From contig NZ_CP098242.1 of the NCBI RefSeq assembly GCF_027118995.1, forward strand, positions 62,001 through 126,000: DNA of 64,000 bases, in the 5' to 3' direction. This document shows positions 24,652 through 33,484 of the stretch, piece by piece. Source of the stretch: Oxalobacter vibrioformis. GTDB taxonomy: Bacteria > Pseudomonadota > Gammaproteobacteria > Burkholderiales > Burkholderiaceae_D. The stretch's first letter is position 1, and every line of letters starts with the position of its first letter. The translations under genes and the position numbers were made by a program. The notes under the pieces are model-generated. The model did no database searches and had not been told where the DNA came from. It was given only the letters and a program-made list of their open reading frames with translations.

Positions 24652-25965
24652 TTACTTTTCCTTGATATGGTACTCGTCCTTATCCTTGTCCTGCATGAAG
24701 ATCTGCGCATAGTTTTTCGGATTGGCCATTTCAAACTGTTCCTCACCCCATTCACGGCAGTCATCACAGCAGTACCGCGGCAACTGGACAGCAAAGATAT
24801 GACCATGACGGCCGGTATCCGCACTGGAATCCAGCGTGACAGCACCACCACAGTCATCACACTGCCTGACGACTTCATGCAGGTTTTCGCGAATCCGGGC
24901 CGTATCGTAAAAAATATTGACCGAACGCTTGTGGAAAGGCTGATCCGGATAAACCTCATAACGCAGGTTTTCACGGTTTTTCCAGTTATGCAGCGTGTAT
25001 TCCTTCAGCTTGGCTAAAAACTCCGTGATGTGCTTGGGCTGGACCTGCTTGCGCGGATCATAGTCCGGCTCACGGATATTGCTGTAATCCATACCGGCCA
25101 TCGCAAGGATGATACCTGTATTGATATAGGGAAGCGCACTCTCGATGGAATAGCCGCCTTCGAGCACACAAAGATCCGGGTTTAAGCGCTCGTTTAACAC
25201 CGCATACCCCTGCGCGGTAAACTTCATGTTCGTGATCGGATCGGAATAGTGGTTATCCTGCCCGGCTGAATTGATAATCAGCTCCGGCTGGAAGTCATTC
25301 ACGATCGGCATGATGATTTCATCCAGCACGTACAGGAAACCTTCCTCGCAGGTTTCCGGCGGCATCGGCAGGTTGATTGTCATGCCAAAGGCATTGGGCC
25401 CGCCCAGTTCATCCGGGAAACCTGATCCCGGATAGAGCGTACGGCCATCCTGGTGCATCGAGATAAAGAGGATGTCCGGATCATGCCAGAAGATATCCTG
25501 TGAACCGTCACCGTGATGGCAGTCCGTATCCACGATCGCAATACGGCGGATACCGTACTTCTCGCGGATGTACTCGACCATGATCGCTTCCATATTGAGC
25601 GTACAGAAACCGCGGCTGCCGTGCACCACACGCATGGAGTGGTGACCGCACGGGCGCACCAGCGCGAAAGCGTTGTCCACTTCCTTGTTCATGACCTTGT
25701 CAGCGGCAACCAGTGTGCCACCGACCGCAATCAGGTGCGAGGCATGAACAATCGACTTGATGTCAGGCACACAGAAATGCACCCGCTGGATATCCTGCTC
25801 GGTACACAATACAGGTTTGTATTCCTTGATGTTCTCAAAGTCCAGCAGGCCTTCCTCGAAAACCTGGTCCTGCGTATAAAGCAGACGCTCTTCCCGTTCG
25901 GGATGCGTCGGCGAAATGGCATAGTCAAATGCCGGGAAAAAAACCAGTCCTGTTGTTTTAGTCAC
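24652..25965 (-). CDS. Histone-deacetylase-fold amidohydrolase with C-terminal zinc-finger-like domain
   Basis: 437-residue member of the HDAC/AcuC/acetylpolyamine amidohydrolase superfamily. Active-site motifs: RPCGHHSM near residue 105, VDTDCHHGDGSQDIF near 146 (zinc-ligand Asp and His) and SAGQDNHYSDP near 235 (second Asp ligand). RPCGHH replaces the usual RPPGHH. Beyond residue 340 is an extra region with paired cysteines (QCDDCGG and RYCCDDCREW), likely a structural zinc site not found in plain AcuC. It removes acyl groups from lysine or polyamine amides; the substrate is unknown. The start is GTG with GGGAG upstream. A HyuA-like gene lies 14 bp upstream in the same operon. Confidence 0.85.
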   Translation of the reverse strand: MTKTTGLVFFPAFDYAISPTHPEREERLLYTQDQVFEEGLLDFENIKEYKPVLCTEQDIQRVHFCVPDIKSIVHASHLIAVGGTLVAADKVMNKEVDNAFALVRPCGHHSMRVVHGSRGFCTLNMEAIMVEYIREKYGIRRIAIVDTDCHHGDGSQDIFWHDPDILFISMHQDGRTLYPGSGFPDELGGPNAFGMTINLPMPPETCEEGFLYVLDEIIMPIVNDFQPELIINSAGQDNHYSDPITNMKFTAQGYAVLNERLNPDLCVLEGGYSIESALPYINTGIILAMAGMDYSNIREPDYDPRKQVQPKHITEFLAKLKEYTLHNWKNRENLRYEVYPDQPFHKRSVNIFYDTARIRENLHEVVRQCDDCGGAVTLDSSADTGRHGHIFAVQLPRYCCDDCREWGEEQFEMANPKNYAQIFMQDKDKDEYHIKEK

Positions 25966-25979
25966 GATATTCTCCCTGG

Positions 25980-27638
25980 TTATGCTTCATGTTTGATCAG
26001 GCCTGGCTTCACTTGCAGCCTGACCCGGATATTCTTGCCGGTCGTTGAAAAGCTTCTGACGACATTGAAAGACTGGATATCAGCCACTTCTACCACAATA
26101 TCCTCCTCTTTCGCGCCTGCCGCACGGGCTTTCTCAATAAGCAGGCCCTTGCCGAGGTCAATCACATCTCTTTCCGTGAAGCTTGGCGGAATCTTCTGAA
26201 GCCGCCCTTCTTCCGCAATCGACAGCGAACCATCCTCCGTATCCGCAACTAGGTTAAGCTCAACCGTGGTCCGCGCCATGGCAGCCCCGCTGGCATTGAT
26301 CACATCGGAATCTTCCGGTACCACAGCGGCATAGCCGGTTTTTTCCTGGAGTATTTTCGCCAGGAAAGGTGCCGGGCCGCCAACGACCATCATTTCCACC
26401 GGGTTGATCTTGCGGCCTTCCAGCAGCTCGTGAATGGTATACACGGGCTTGCCATTGACATCTTCCAGCATGCTGTTGATTTTGGCTGCGATCATATCAC
26501 AGGCCAGATTCAAAACAGCCTGTGCCGTCTCTTCCGGCTTTTGCTTGAGTTGTGTCGCCAGGCTTTCCATGGCGGCCATGGCCTTGGCCTTGTCACCAAA
26601 ATCAGCCAGACCCAGCACAATGGCCGCATCAGACGGTGTTGGCACAGGGCCATCCAGTGCCATGGCAGGTCCCAGACGTTCCGGCCCCAGTGCCAGCCTG
26701 CCATCCACCACGCGGACATGGCTGTCGCCACCCACACCAATGGACTGGGTCAAAAGACCGCGAACAGCGGTCTTGTAGCCTTCGATCTGTACGCCCAGTG
26801 GCTCAAGAAGCGGTACACCGTCAGCAAACAGCGCGATATCCGTTGTCGTTCCGCCGATATCAATGGAAACCGAATCCTTTTCCAGTGAAACGTAAGGCAG
26901 CACACCCATGATGGTTGCCGCAGGGCCGGAAAGAATCGTCTGAACCGGCTGTGCCTGTGACTGCCTGTATTCAATCGTGCCGCCATCGGCTTTCAGGATG
27001 TAAAGCGGTATATTGATGCCCAGCTCTTTCATGTAGGCATCCAGTTGCTCCACCATGCCGCCATGCAGACTCCACACGGCCCCATTCAGGTAGGTCGTGG
27101 CAATACGGCGCGGGAAATTGAGAGAGCCCGAAAGCTGGTGGCTCACAGAAACGTGCCTGGCTTTTTTGCCGAAAATCGCTTCAGCACTCTTTTCGTGTGC
27201 AGGATTGCGTGTGGCAAATTTACCAACAATTGCAACATGATCAATTTTCTTTTGTTCAAACCCGTACTGGACTTCTTCCAGTTCTGCCTTGTTCGGTGCC
27301 TCTGCTTCCATGCCGCGATGGTTCATGTAGCCGGCAACCAGTCTGGTTTTATCCGCAAGCGGCAGGTCCTGTGGCGCAACACCCGGGCCATTCATGACAA
27401 TCAGGCCAACCTCGTCCAGCTGGTTCTGTATCACCGCATTGGTTGAAATCGTCGTGGAAAGCACGATCCGCTGGAGTTTTTTGATGTCCTCTTTTTCGGC
27501 AACGGCGCTGGTTGCCATCAGAACAGATTTGAGGATGTTTTCCTTATCGGTCAGAACCTTCGATTTCCGGATAATCTTCCGGTTGTTCATCAAAACCGAA
27601 TCGGTATGCGTACCACCTACATCAATGCCAAGAATCAT
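25980..27638 (-). CDS. Hydantoinase/oxoprolinase-family protein (HyuA-like)
   Basis: 552-residue protein of the HyuA/oxoprolinase A ATPase family. It has the ASKHA nucleotide-binding fold: phosphate-1 loop MILGIDVGGTHTDSVL at the N-terminus, STTISTNAVIQ, and the phosphate-2 loop VSIDIGGTTTDIALF near residue 264. Family members couple ATP to opening of cyclic amides (hydantoin, 5-oxoproline, acetone or acetophenone carboxylation) and normally need a HyuB partner; none is nearby. AAAGGAG precedes the ATG. It is the first gene of a two-gene operon with the HDAC-fold amidohydrolase, so both may act on one amide substrate in succession. Confidence 0.82.
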   Translation of the reverse strand: MILGIDVGGTHTDSVLMNNRKIIRKSKVLTDKENILKSVLMATSAVAEKEDIKKLQRIVLSTTISTNAVIQNQLDEVGLIVMNGPGVAPQDLPLADKTRLVAGYMNHRGMEAEAPNKAELEEVQYGFEQKKIDHVAIVGKFATRNPAHEKSAEAIFGKKARHVSVSHQLSGSLNFPRRIATTYLNGAVWSLHGGMVEQLDAYMKELGINIPLYILKADGGTIEYRQSQAQPVQTILSGPAATIMGVLPYVSLEKDSVSIDIGGTTTDIALFADGVPLLEPLGVQIEGYKTAVRGLLTQSIGVGGDSHVRVVDGRLALGPERLGPAMALDGPVPTPSDAAIVLGLADFGDKAKAMAAMESLATQLKQKPEETAQAVLNLACDMIAAKINSMLEDVNGKPVYTIHELLEGRKINPVEMMVVGGPAPFLAKILQEKTGYAAVVPEDSDVINASGAAMARTTVELNLVADTEDGSLSIAEEGRLQKIPPSFTERDVIDLGKGLLIEKARAAGAKEEDIVVEVADIQSFNVVRSFSTTGKNIRVRLQVKPGLIKHEA

Positions 27639-27854
27639 GAAGTTCTCCTTTGCAACGTGTCAGGCACGGTATGGGAAAAGTGAAAGTGAGCCATATCGTC
27701 TTATATGAAAAAGTGCTGCGTATGGATTGAGACAAATAATCGGCACGAAATATCATGCCGGTTCAGTGACTTGAGGCCAATACTGCGATGACCATCCGAT
27801 ATTGTACCATCGGCAGTACGGCGCCGGTTGATTTTGCTGAAGAAGAAGGCGGCT

Positions 27855-29126
27855 TTAAGCGGGGTCGGCGCCGGTTTTTTCCAGTACTGCAGCAAAAAAA
27901 CCGTCTGTCTGATGCTTATGCGGCAACAATTTAAGAAAATCATCCATTTCCAGATCAATCTTCTGTTCTGCCAGAACGTCTTTCATCGGACGCAGCGTAA
28001 AATCGGGATGTTTTGCCAGAAAATCCCGCACAATCTGCTCATTTTCCTCTTCCAGCAGGCTGCAGGTGGCATACACCAGCCTGCCCCCCGGTTTCACCAG
28101 GCGTGAGGCCGATGCCAAGATCGCCGCCTGCTTTTCGGTCAGCTCTACAAGCCCTTCCGGCGTCTGGCGCCATTTGATATCAGGGTTGCGTCTCAAGGTA
28201 CCCAGCCCGCTGCAGGGAGAATCCACCAGGACACGATCCACCTTTCCCGCCAGCCGCTTGATCCGGGCATCACGCTCGTGCGCAATATGCACCGGATGGA
28301 CATTGGACAGGCCACTTCGGGAAAGGCGGGGCTTCATCTTTGCCAGGCGCTTGTCCGAGACATCAAAAGCATAAAGCCGCCCGGTATTGCGCATGGCAGA
28401 ACCCAATGCCAGCGTCTTTCCACCCGCACCGGCACAAAAATCCGCGACCATCTCGCCTCTTTTCGCGCCGACAATCTGAGCAAGGATCTGGCTGCCCTCA
28501 TCCTGTACCTCAATGGCCCCCTCCTTAAAGAGCGGAATATTCTGCAGTGCCGTCTTTTTTTCCACCCTCAGGCCCAGCGACGCATACGGTGTCGGCTCGG
28601 CAACAACCGGTGCCTTGGCCAACTCAGCCATAACCTCATCGCGTTTGGCTTTCAGTGTATTGACACGCAAATCAAGCGGTGCCGGCACATTCAGGGCCGC
28701 TGCCAGCAAAAGCACTTCATCCTCACCATACTGGGCAATAAGCCGGTCATAAATCCATTCCGGCATATCCGCACGAACCCGTGCGCCCAATTGTGCGCGA
28801 TCAATTTTCTCCATTCTGCCCAGCCATTCCTGCTCCGCATCGGAAAGCCCGGTGATGGTTTTTGCCCCGGCAGATTCTGCCAGCCCGAGCAATGCAAGAC
28901 GTCGCATCATGGGGCCGTTTCCCGATTCGGCATAATTGGTAAAAAAAAGGCGATGGCGCAATATGGCATACACCGCTTCTGCAATAGCCCCTCTCTCACG
29001 GGAACCAATCTTGCGGTGTTCGCGGAAATAACGCGAAAGCACACCATCTGCCGGTGCCGCAAAACTCATGATTTCGCGCAGTACCTGCTCTGTATGTGTC
29101 AGGACATGTGGGGATAACCACTTCAT
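27855..29126 (-). CDS. RsmB/NOP-family rRNA cytosine-C5 methyltransferase
   Basis: 423-residue SAM-dependent RNA m5C methyltransferase. An N-terminal NusB-like RNA-binding region precedes the catalytic domain with SAM motif VADFCAGAGGKTLALGSAM near residue 250, motif IV DSPCSGLGTLRRNPDIKW near 315 and motif VI ATCSLLEEEN near 370, the two cysteines being the resolving and catalytic residues. It is RsmB-like and probably acts on 16S rRNA; other RsmF/NOP substrates are possible. Its ATG overlaps the purN stop, so the two genes form an operon. Confidence 0.85.
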   Translation of the reverse strand: MKWLSPHVLTHTEQVLREIMSFAAPADGVLSRYFREHRKIGSRERGAIAEAVYAILRHRLFFTNYAESGNGPMMRRLALLGLAESAGAKTITGLSDAEQEWLGRMEKIDRAQLGARVRADMPEWIYDRLIAQYGEDEVLLLAAALNVPAPLDLRVNTLKAKRDEVMAELAKAPVVAEPTPYASLGLRVEKKTALQNIPLFKEGAIEVQDEGSQILAQIVGAKRGEMVADFCAGAGGKTLALGSAMRNTGRLYAFDVSDKRLAKMKPRLSRSGLSNVHPVHIAHERDARIKRLAGKVDRVLVDSPCSGLGTLRRNPDIKWRQTPEGLVELTEKQAAILASASRLVKPGGRLVYATCSLLEEENEQIVRDFLAKHPDFTLRPMKDVLAEQKIDLEMDDFLKLLPHKHQTDGFFAAVLEKTGADPA

Positions 29127-29773
29127 GAAAAATCTCCAGTCAGGATAAATTCTGCGGGCGTGTTGATGGCGTCATCCAGGCGTACCCTGCCCGCGTCAAA
29201 CCTGACCTTCCCTTCAACAAACCATCGCACCACGCGGGGATAAAGCCGATGCTCCTGCTCCAGTACACGCGCAGCCAGTGACGCTTCAGTATCATCCGGT
29301 AAAACCGGTACCACCGCCTGTGCAATGATCGGCCCGGCATCCAGTTCCGGCGTGACGAAATGCACGGTAGCGCCATGCAGCCTTACGCCTGCTTCAATCG
29401 CACGTTCGTGGGTGTGCAATCCCGTAAAAGCGGGAAGCAAAGAGGGATGGATATTGATGATTCGTCCCTCGTAGTGGCGGACAAATTCTGCGGTAAGAAT
29501 CCGCATGAAACCTGCCAGCACCACCAGATCGGGCGCATACCGGTCAATGGCTTCAGACAGCATCGTGTCATATGACTGCCGGCTGCTGAATTCACCCCGC
29601 GAAACCACCTCTGTGGCGATCCCTGCATTTTCTGCCGTGGCAAGCCCTGCGGCTTTTTCCGTATTACTGATGACAGCGGCGATTTCTGCGGGCCAGTCCT
29701 CCGCTTTCAGCGAGCGGATGATGGCTTCCATATTGCTGCCACGTCCCGAAATAAGGATAACTATTTTTTTCAT
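29123..29773 (-). CDS. purN: Phosphoribosylglycinamide formyltransferase
   Basis: 216-residue PurN, which transfers a formyl group from 10-formyltetrahydrofolate to GAR in purine synthesis. Signatures: KIVILISGRGSNMEAII at the N-terminus (phosphate loop), AGFMRILTAEFV near residue 87, then INIHPSLLPAFTGLHTHERAIEAG with the catalytic Asn and His, and VHFVTPELDAGPII with the catalytic Asp. Length and motif spacing are normal. It is the first gene of a unit with rsmB (4-bp overlap); the degenerate repeat copy D and prmC lie behind its start. Confidence 0.95.
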   Translation of the reverse strand: MKKIVILISGRGSNMEAIIRSLKAEDWPAEIAAVISNTEKAAGLATAENAGIATEVVSRGEFSSRQSYDTMLSEAIDRYAPDLVVLAGFMRILTAEFVRHYEGRIINIHPSLLPAFTGLHTHERAIEAGVRLHGATVHFVTPELDAGPIIAQAVVPVLPDDTEASLAARVLEQEHRLYPRVVRWFVEGKVRFDAGRVRLDDAINTPAEFILTGDFS

Positions 29774-29805
29774 GCCAGCGATTGTACCTTTTATCCACCC
29801 GGTTT

Positions 29806-29871
29806 AGGTGCAACCCTCATTAAATTGTCGTTTGCGAAAGGCAGCTTTACAGCAGGCAATTTAATGACCAG
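29806..29871. repeat. Internally deleted copy D of the 179-bp element
   Basis: About 66 bp keep the left edge (CTCATTAA, GTTTGCGAAA) and the right edge (CAGCAGGCAATTTAATGA) of copies B and C but lack the middle hairpin, and the outermost right end is lost. It lies between purN and prmC. Confidence 0.7.
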
Positions 29872-29874
29872 TCA

Positions 29875-30768
29875 TCATCCGGGAAAAACACCGCCACTCA
29901 CCCGTTCAATCCCTGCCAGGTCTTTGAAGCTCTGTACAGAGGCAAAGCCGTTGGCAAGCAACCGTTTTCTTACGGCCTCCGCCTGATCATACCCGTGCTC
30001 CATCAAAAGCCAGCCATTCGGGTTCAGCCAGCCAACCGCATGCGCCGTGAGTTCACGAAAAGCCGAAAGCCCGTCACCAAAGTCGGTGAGCGCCCCTTGT
30101 GGCTCATAACGCAAATCCCCCGCTGAAAGATGCACATCTCCGACCACGATATACGGCGGATTGGAAACAATCAGATCAAAACGGAAGGGGGCTGGCAACG
30201 CAGCAAACCATTCCCCCTGGTAAAAACGGATATCCCGGCCAGCGGCCAGGTTGCGCCGGGCATTTTCCTTTGCGACATCAAGCGCGGCAGGCGAAACATC
30301 GGTTGCGGTCACAGAAACGTCCGGCCTTTCGTGGGCAACGGCAACGGCAATCGCTCCAGAACCCGTACCCAGATCCAGCAATACGCCGTTTTCAGGAAGG
30401 CGGGATATTGCCAGTTCCACCAGCAGCTCAGTCTCAGGCCGGGGAATCAGGACATCCGGTGTGATGGAAAACGGCAGGCCATAAAATTCCCGCTCACCAA
30501 CAATATGCGCCACAGGCTCCCCCCTATAGCGACGCATCAGCAGTTCCAGGACAATATGCGCTTCCTTTTCTCCCAGCTCACGCTCTGACTGTATCACCAG
30601 TTGGACATGGGATATGCCCAGCGCATATTCCAGCAATATCCGCAGATCAACCGGATCAACCACAGGTTTTCTGAACAGGGCGCCAATCCGGATACCTCCC
30701 CTGATATGGGCAAATAGTGCAGCATCCGCGTCTTTTGCGCTTTCCGGTGCGACAGGCGTCATCAGCAT
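29875..30768 (-). CDS. prmC: Peptide chain release factor N5-glutamine methyltransferase
   Basis: 297-residue PrmC (HemK), which methylates the GGQ glutamine of release factors RF1 and RF2. It has an N-terminal helical domain, the SAM motif VLLDLGTGSGAIAVAVA near residue 120, and the diagnostic VSNPPYIV near 190 that places the glutamine amide. The start at 30768 follows the dsbB stop within four bases; ATG at 30762 is an alternative. Its substrate gene prfA lies two genes upstream on the same strand; an intervening dsbB-type gene breaks the common prfA-prmC pairing. Confidence 0.92.
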   Translation of the reverse strand: MLMTPVAPESAKDADAALFAHIRGGIRIGALFRKPVVDPVDLRILLEYALGISHVQLVIQSERELGEKEAHIVLELLMRRYRGEPVAHIVGEREFYGLPFSITPDVLIPRPETELLVELAISRLPENGVLLDLGTGSGAIAVAVAHERPDVSVTATDVSPAALDVAKENARRNLAAGRDIRFYQGEWFAALPAPFRFDLIVSNPPYIVVGDVHLSAGDLRYEPQGALTDFGDGLSAFRELTAHAVGWLNPNGWLLMEHGYDQAEAVRKRLLANGFASVQSFKDLAGIERVSGGVFPG

Positions 30769-30769
30769 C

Positions 30770-31237
30770 TCATCTGCGACGGCGCAGCATGATAATAAAG
30801 AAGATAAAGGCAAAGAGCATGAACCATGCCAGAGACCACTCAGGGGGCGTCAACCCCAAAATCCGGTCCAGCACTTCGCCGCAATACCCTTCCGACTTGA
30901 AAACGGATGGCAGCCACTTGGCTGGCAGCAGGCTGTTCATGGTGGCTTCCAGCGGATCGCGCCCGCACTGGATGGCGGGGTTTTTTATGGCCCATAACTG
31001 CATGGAGGCAGCAAAAGCACCGCCTACAGCTACCAGAAGAGAAAAGAACGATGCCAGGCGAATAAAGGGGGTATACCGGCCAAAGAGGCAACAAATTGCA
31101 ATGGCAATATAGGCATAGCGCTGCACCACACACAATGGGCAAGGGAGCACATCCTGATAGTGTTGCAGATAAAGGGCAAACACGATAAAACCGCAGCACA
31201 GCAGTATGATAAAGCCAAGGAGTTTTCGTGAAGTCAT
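30770..31237 (-). CDS. dsbB: Disulfide bond formation protein DsbB
   Basis: 155-residue inner-membrane quinone-linked oxidase that re-oxidises DsbA. Four membrane helices are visible, with the first periplasmic redox pair in PCPLCVVQRYAYI near residue 35 and the second pair further on (AIQCGRDPLE and SEGYCGEV near residues 92 and 121), so all four cysteines are present. The ATG at 31237 is chosen because it opens directly before the first helix; its ribosome binding site is weak. It lies between prfA and prmC and overlaps the latter's start region, so it is cotranscribed at least with prmC. Confidence 0.9.
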   Translation of the reverse strand: MTSRKLLGFIILLCCGFIVFALYLQHYQDVLPCPLCVVQRYAYIAIAICCLFGRYTPFIRLASFFSLLVAVGGAFAASMQLWAIKNPAIQCGRDPLEATMNSLLPAKWLPSVFKSEGYCGEVLDRILGLTPPEWSLAWFMLFAFIFFIIMLRRRR

Positions 31238-31358
31238 AGTAGGGTTATACCGGGAGAAATCCGCTAAAACAAACGTCGTTACAATTTTTAACCAAACAGG
31301 GCCTTTTCCCTTTAATCTGGCACAAAAACCCGTTGTTTTGGCCACTTTTATCTGCTGC

Positions 31359-32441
31359 TCAGACGTTTTCCCCCATCTCGGCCAGCAGTTCTGCCTTGTG
31401 TTCGGTGGCCAGCGCATTGGTCAGTTCATCCAGATCCCCATCCATGATGGCTTCCAGCTTGTACAGTGTGAGATTGATGCGATGGTCTGTGACCCTTCCC
31501 TGCGGATAATTGTAGGTGCGAATCCGTTCGCTCCTGTCGCCAGAGCCGATCAGGCTTTTGCGTGTAGCGGCCTCTTTGGCCTGTTGCTCCCGCGTCTGGA
31601 TATCTTTGATCCGGGAAACCAGCACCGACATGGCCTGTGCACGGTTTTTGTGCTGGCTTCTGTCATCCTGGCATTCCACGACAATACCTGTCGGAAGATG
31701 CGTGATCCTGACAGCGGAATCCGTCTTGTTGATATGCTGCCCGCCAGCACCGGATGCACGAAAGGTATCAATCCGCAATTCAGCCGGATTGATTTGTATT
31801 TCCTCAATATCATCTGCCTCGGGCATAACAGCAACCGTACAGGCAGACGTATGAATTCTTCCCTGTGTTTCTGTGACAGGAACCCGCTGGACACGGTGAC
31901 CGCCTGATTCGAATTTCATCCTTGAGTAAGCGCCTCTTCCGACAAGGCGGATAATCACCTCCCGGTATCCACCCTGCTCTGAGTGTGAAGATGAGACAAT
32001 TTCCACCTGCCATCGGTTATGCTCGGCAAAACGGGAATACATGCGCAGCAGATCGCCGGCAAAAATCGCTGATTCATCACCGCCGGTGCCCGCCCGGATT
32101 TCCAGGAAAATATTCTTGTCATCATTCGGGTCTTTTGGCAGCAGCATGATTTGCAGCTCTTCTTCTGCCTTTACCATCTTTTCGCTGGCTGCCTCGATCT
32201 CCTGCTGTGCAAACGCTTTCATCTCGGCATCCTGCAGCATTTCTTCTGCAGCCTCCTGGTCGGATTTTGCCTGGCGATATGCTTCAAAAAGCGCGACAAC
32301 GGGGGAAATCTCCGCATGCTCCCGTGTCAGCCGTCGGTAATTATCCTGATTGGATGCCGCATCCGGCTGCATCAGCAATTCATCCAGCTCCCTCAGGTGA
32401 AGGGCCAGTTGCTCCAGTTTGGCGAGCATCGACGGTTTCAT
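31359..32441 (-). CDS. prfA: Peptide chain release factor 1
   Basis: 360-residue RF1, which reads UAA and UAG stop codons and releases the finished peptide on the ribosome. The GGQ loop is [28 protein letters not shown] near residue 232, followed by [15 protein letters not shown]. Length equals the standard for RF1, and the first residues ([12 protein letters not shown]) are typical. It is the first gene of prfA-dsbB-prmC on the minus strand, so the factor and the enzyme that methylates its glutamine remain linked. Confidence 0.96.
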   Translation of the reverse strand: MKPSMLAKLEQLALHLRELDELLMQPDAASNQDNYRRLTREHAEISPVVALFEAYRQAKSDQEAAEEMLQDAEMKAFAQQEIEAASEKMVKAEEELQIMLLPKDPNDDKNIFLEIRAGTGGDESAIFAGDLLRMYSRFAEHNRWQVEIVSSSHSEQGGYREVIIRLVGRGAYSRMKFESGGHRVQRVPVTETQGRIHTSACTVAVMPEADDIEEIQINPAELRIDTFRASGAGGQHINKTDSAVRITHLPTGIVVECQDDRSQHKNRAQAMSVLVSRIKDIQTREQQAKEAATRKSLIGSGDRSERIRTYNYPQGRVTDHRINLTLYKLEAIMDGDLDELTNALATEHKAELLAEMGENV

Positions 32442-32504
32442 GACGTTGGTGTGGATCGAATGAAAATAAAAGGGGAATTATACGTGAAGGTAACGTAGGG
32501 CCAT

Positions 32505-33191
32505 TCACTTTTCTGCCAAGGAAAGCAACTGGTAGCCAAAACCATACACCTGCTCCAGCAGAAAACCGTTTTTCGGTTTGAGGTTCAGCTTGTTCCTGAC
32601 ACGGGAAACATGGGTATCAATCGTCCTGATCATTTCATTGCCATCCATGTCCCATATCGCCTCAGCAATATGCGCCCTGGACAAAGGCATGCCGATATGA
32701 CGGAAAAACAGCAAGGCCAGGTCAAACTCTTTGGCCGTAAGCCTGATGCTTTTTCCCGAAACGATCAGATCATTCGGATACCTGGCAAACTCATAATGGC
32801 CATATTTCAGGTAATAGTGCTGTTTGACATCCGGCATGATCTGCCTGGCCAGCACACTGATACGCGTTTGCAATTCATACTGCCTTACGGGAAGGCACAG
32901 ATAATCATCTCCCCCGGCGAACAATCCTCCGTTTACCAGGGCTTCCTGCCCTGCTTTTACCAGAAGCAGGATTCTCTTGACCCCTTTTTCCTTTACCTGG
33001 CTGATCAGCGAAAAAATGCCTTCCTCTTTCTCGTCCAAACGCAACAGCAGGATATCCGGCAATTGGGAGTCAACCATATCGATCAGTCGATCACGATTGC
33101 GACAGAGCTGGCAGGCATAACCGGCAGCAGAAAGTGAACGGGACATTCTGGCCGCGGAAACGGGATCTGAATCAAGAATAGCAACTCTCAT
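32505..33191 (-). CDS. OmpR-type response regulator with degenerate receiver
   Basis: 228-residue protein with a CheY-like domain (residues 1-118) and an OmpR/PhoB winged helix (about 128-222; RLTAKEFDLALLFFRHIGMPLSRAHIAEAIW and VSRVRNKL). The DNA-binding half looks fully intact. The receiver has lost its chemistry: the phospho-acceptor position in PDILLLRL is Arg51 rather than Asp, the switch Thr is Val78, and the conserved Lys before Pro101 is Leu100. It cannot be phosphorylated normally and probably acts constitutively or by another signal. No histidine kinase gene is near. It lies alone between prfA and hss. Confidence 0.82.
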   Translation of the reverse strand: MRVAILDSDPVSAARMSRSLSAAGYACQLCRNRDRLIDMVDSQLPDILLLRLDEKEEGIFSLISQVKEKGVKRILLLVKAGQEALVNGGLFAGGDDYLCLPVRQYELQTRISVLARQIMPDVKQHYYLKYGHYEFARYPNDLIVSGKSIRLTAKEFDLALLFFRHIGMPLSRAHIAEAIWDMDGNEMIRTIDTHVSRVRNKLNLKPKNGFLLEQVYGFGYQLLSLAEK

Positions 33192-33484
33192 AAGAAAAAG
33201 AAAAACTGTGGAATCAGTATATTATCGATTTTTTTGCAAAATAACTCGTTCATGCCAATAAAAGTAAACTATCAGCCTGAAAACGGCCTCAGGAATATTT
33301 GCGAAATGAACAATTTGACAATAAAATTGCTGGTTATTGCTTTTTCCATGCAATAAAAAAACCACTCGCTTATCCCTTGAAAAATAGGCGAGTTGCCGTT
33401 TAAGTCTCCTGAAAACCACTTATCAAAAGAGATCTTATGCCATTTTCTTAACCTGGGCTCTGCCCTCATTACAAGGATAAAAAA

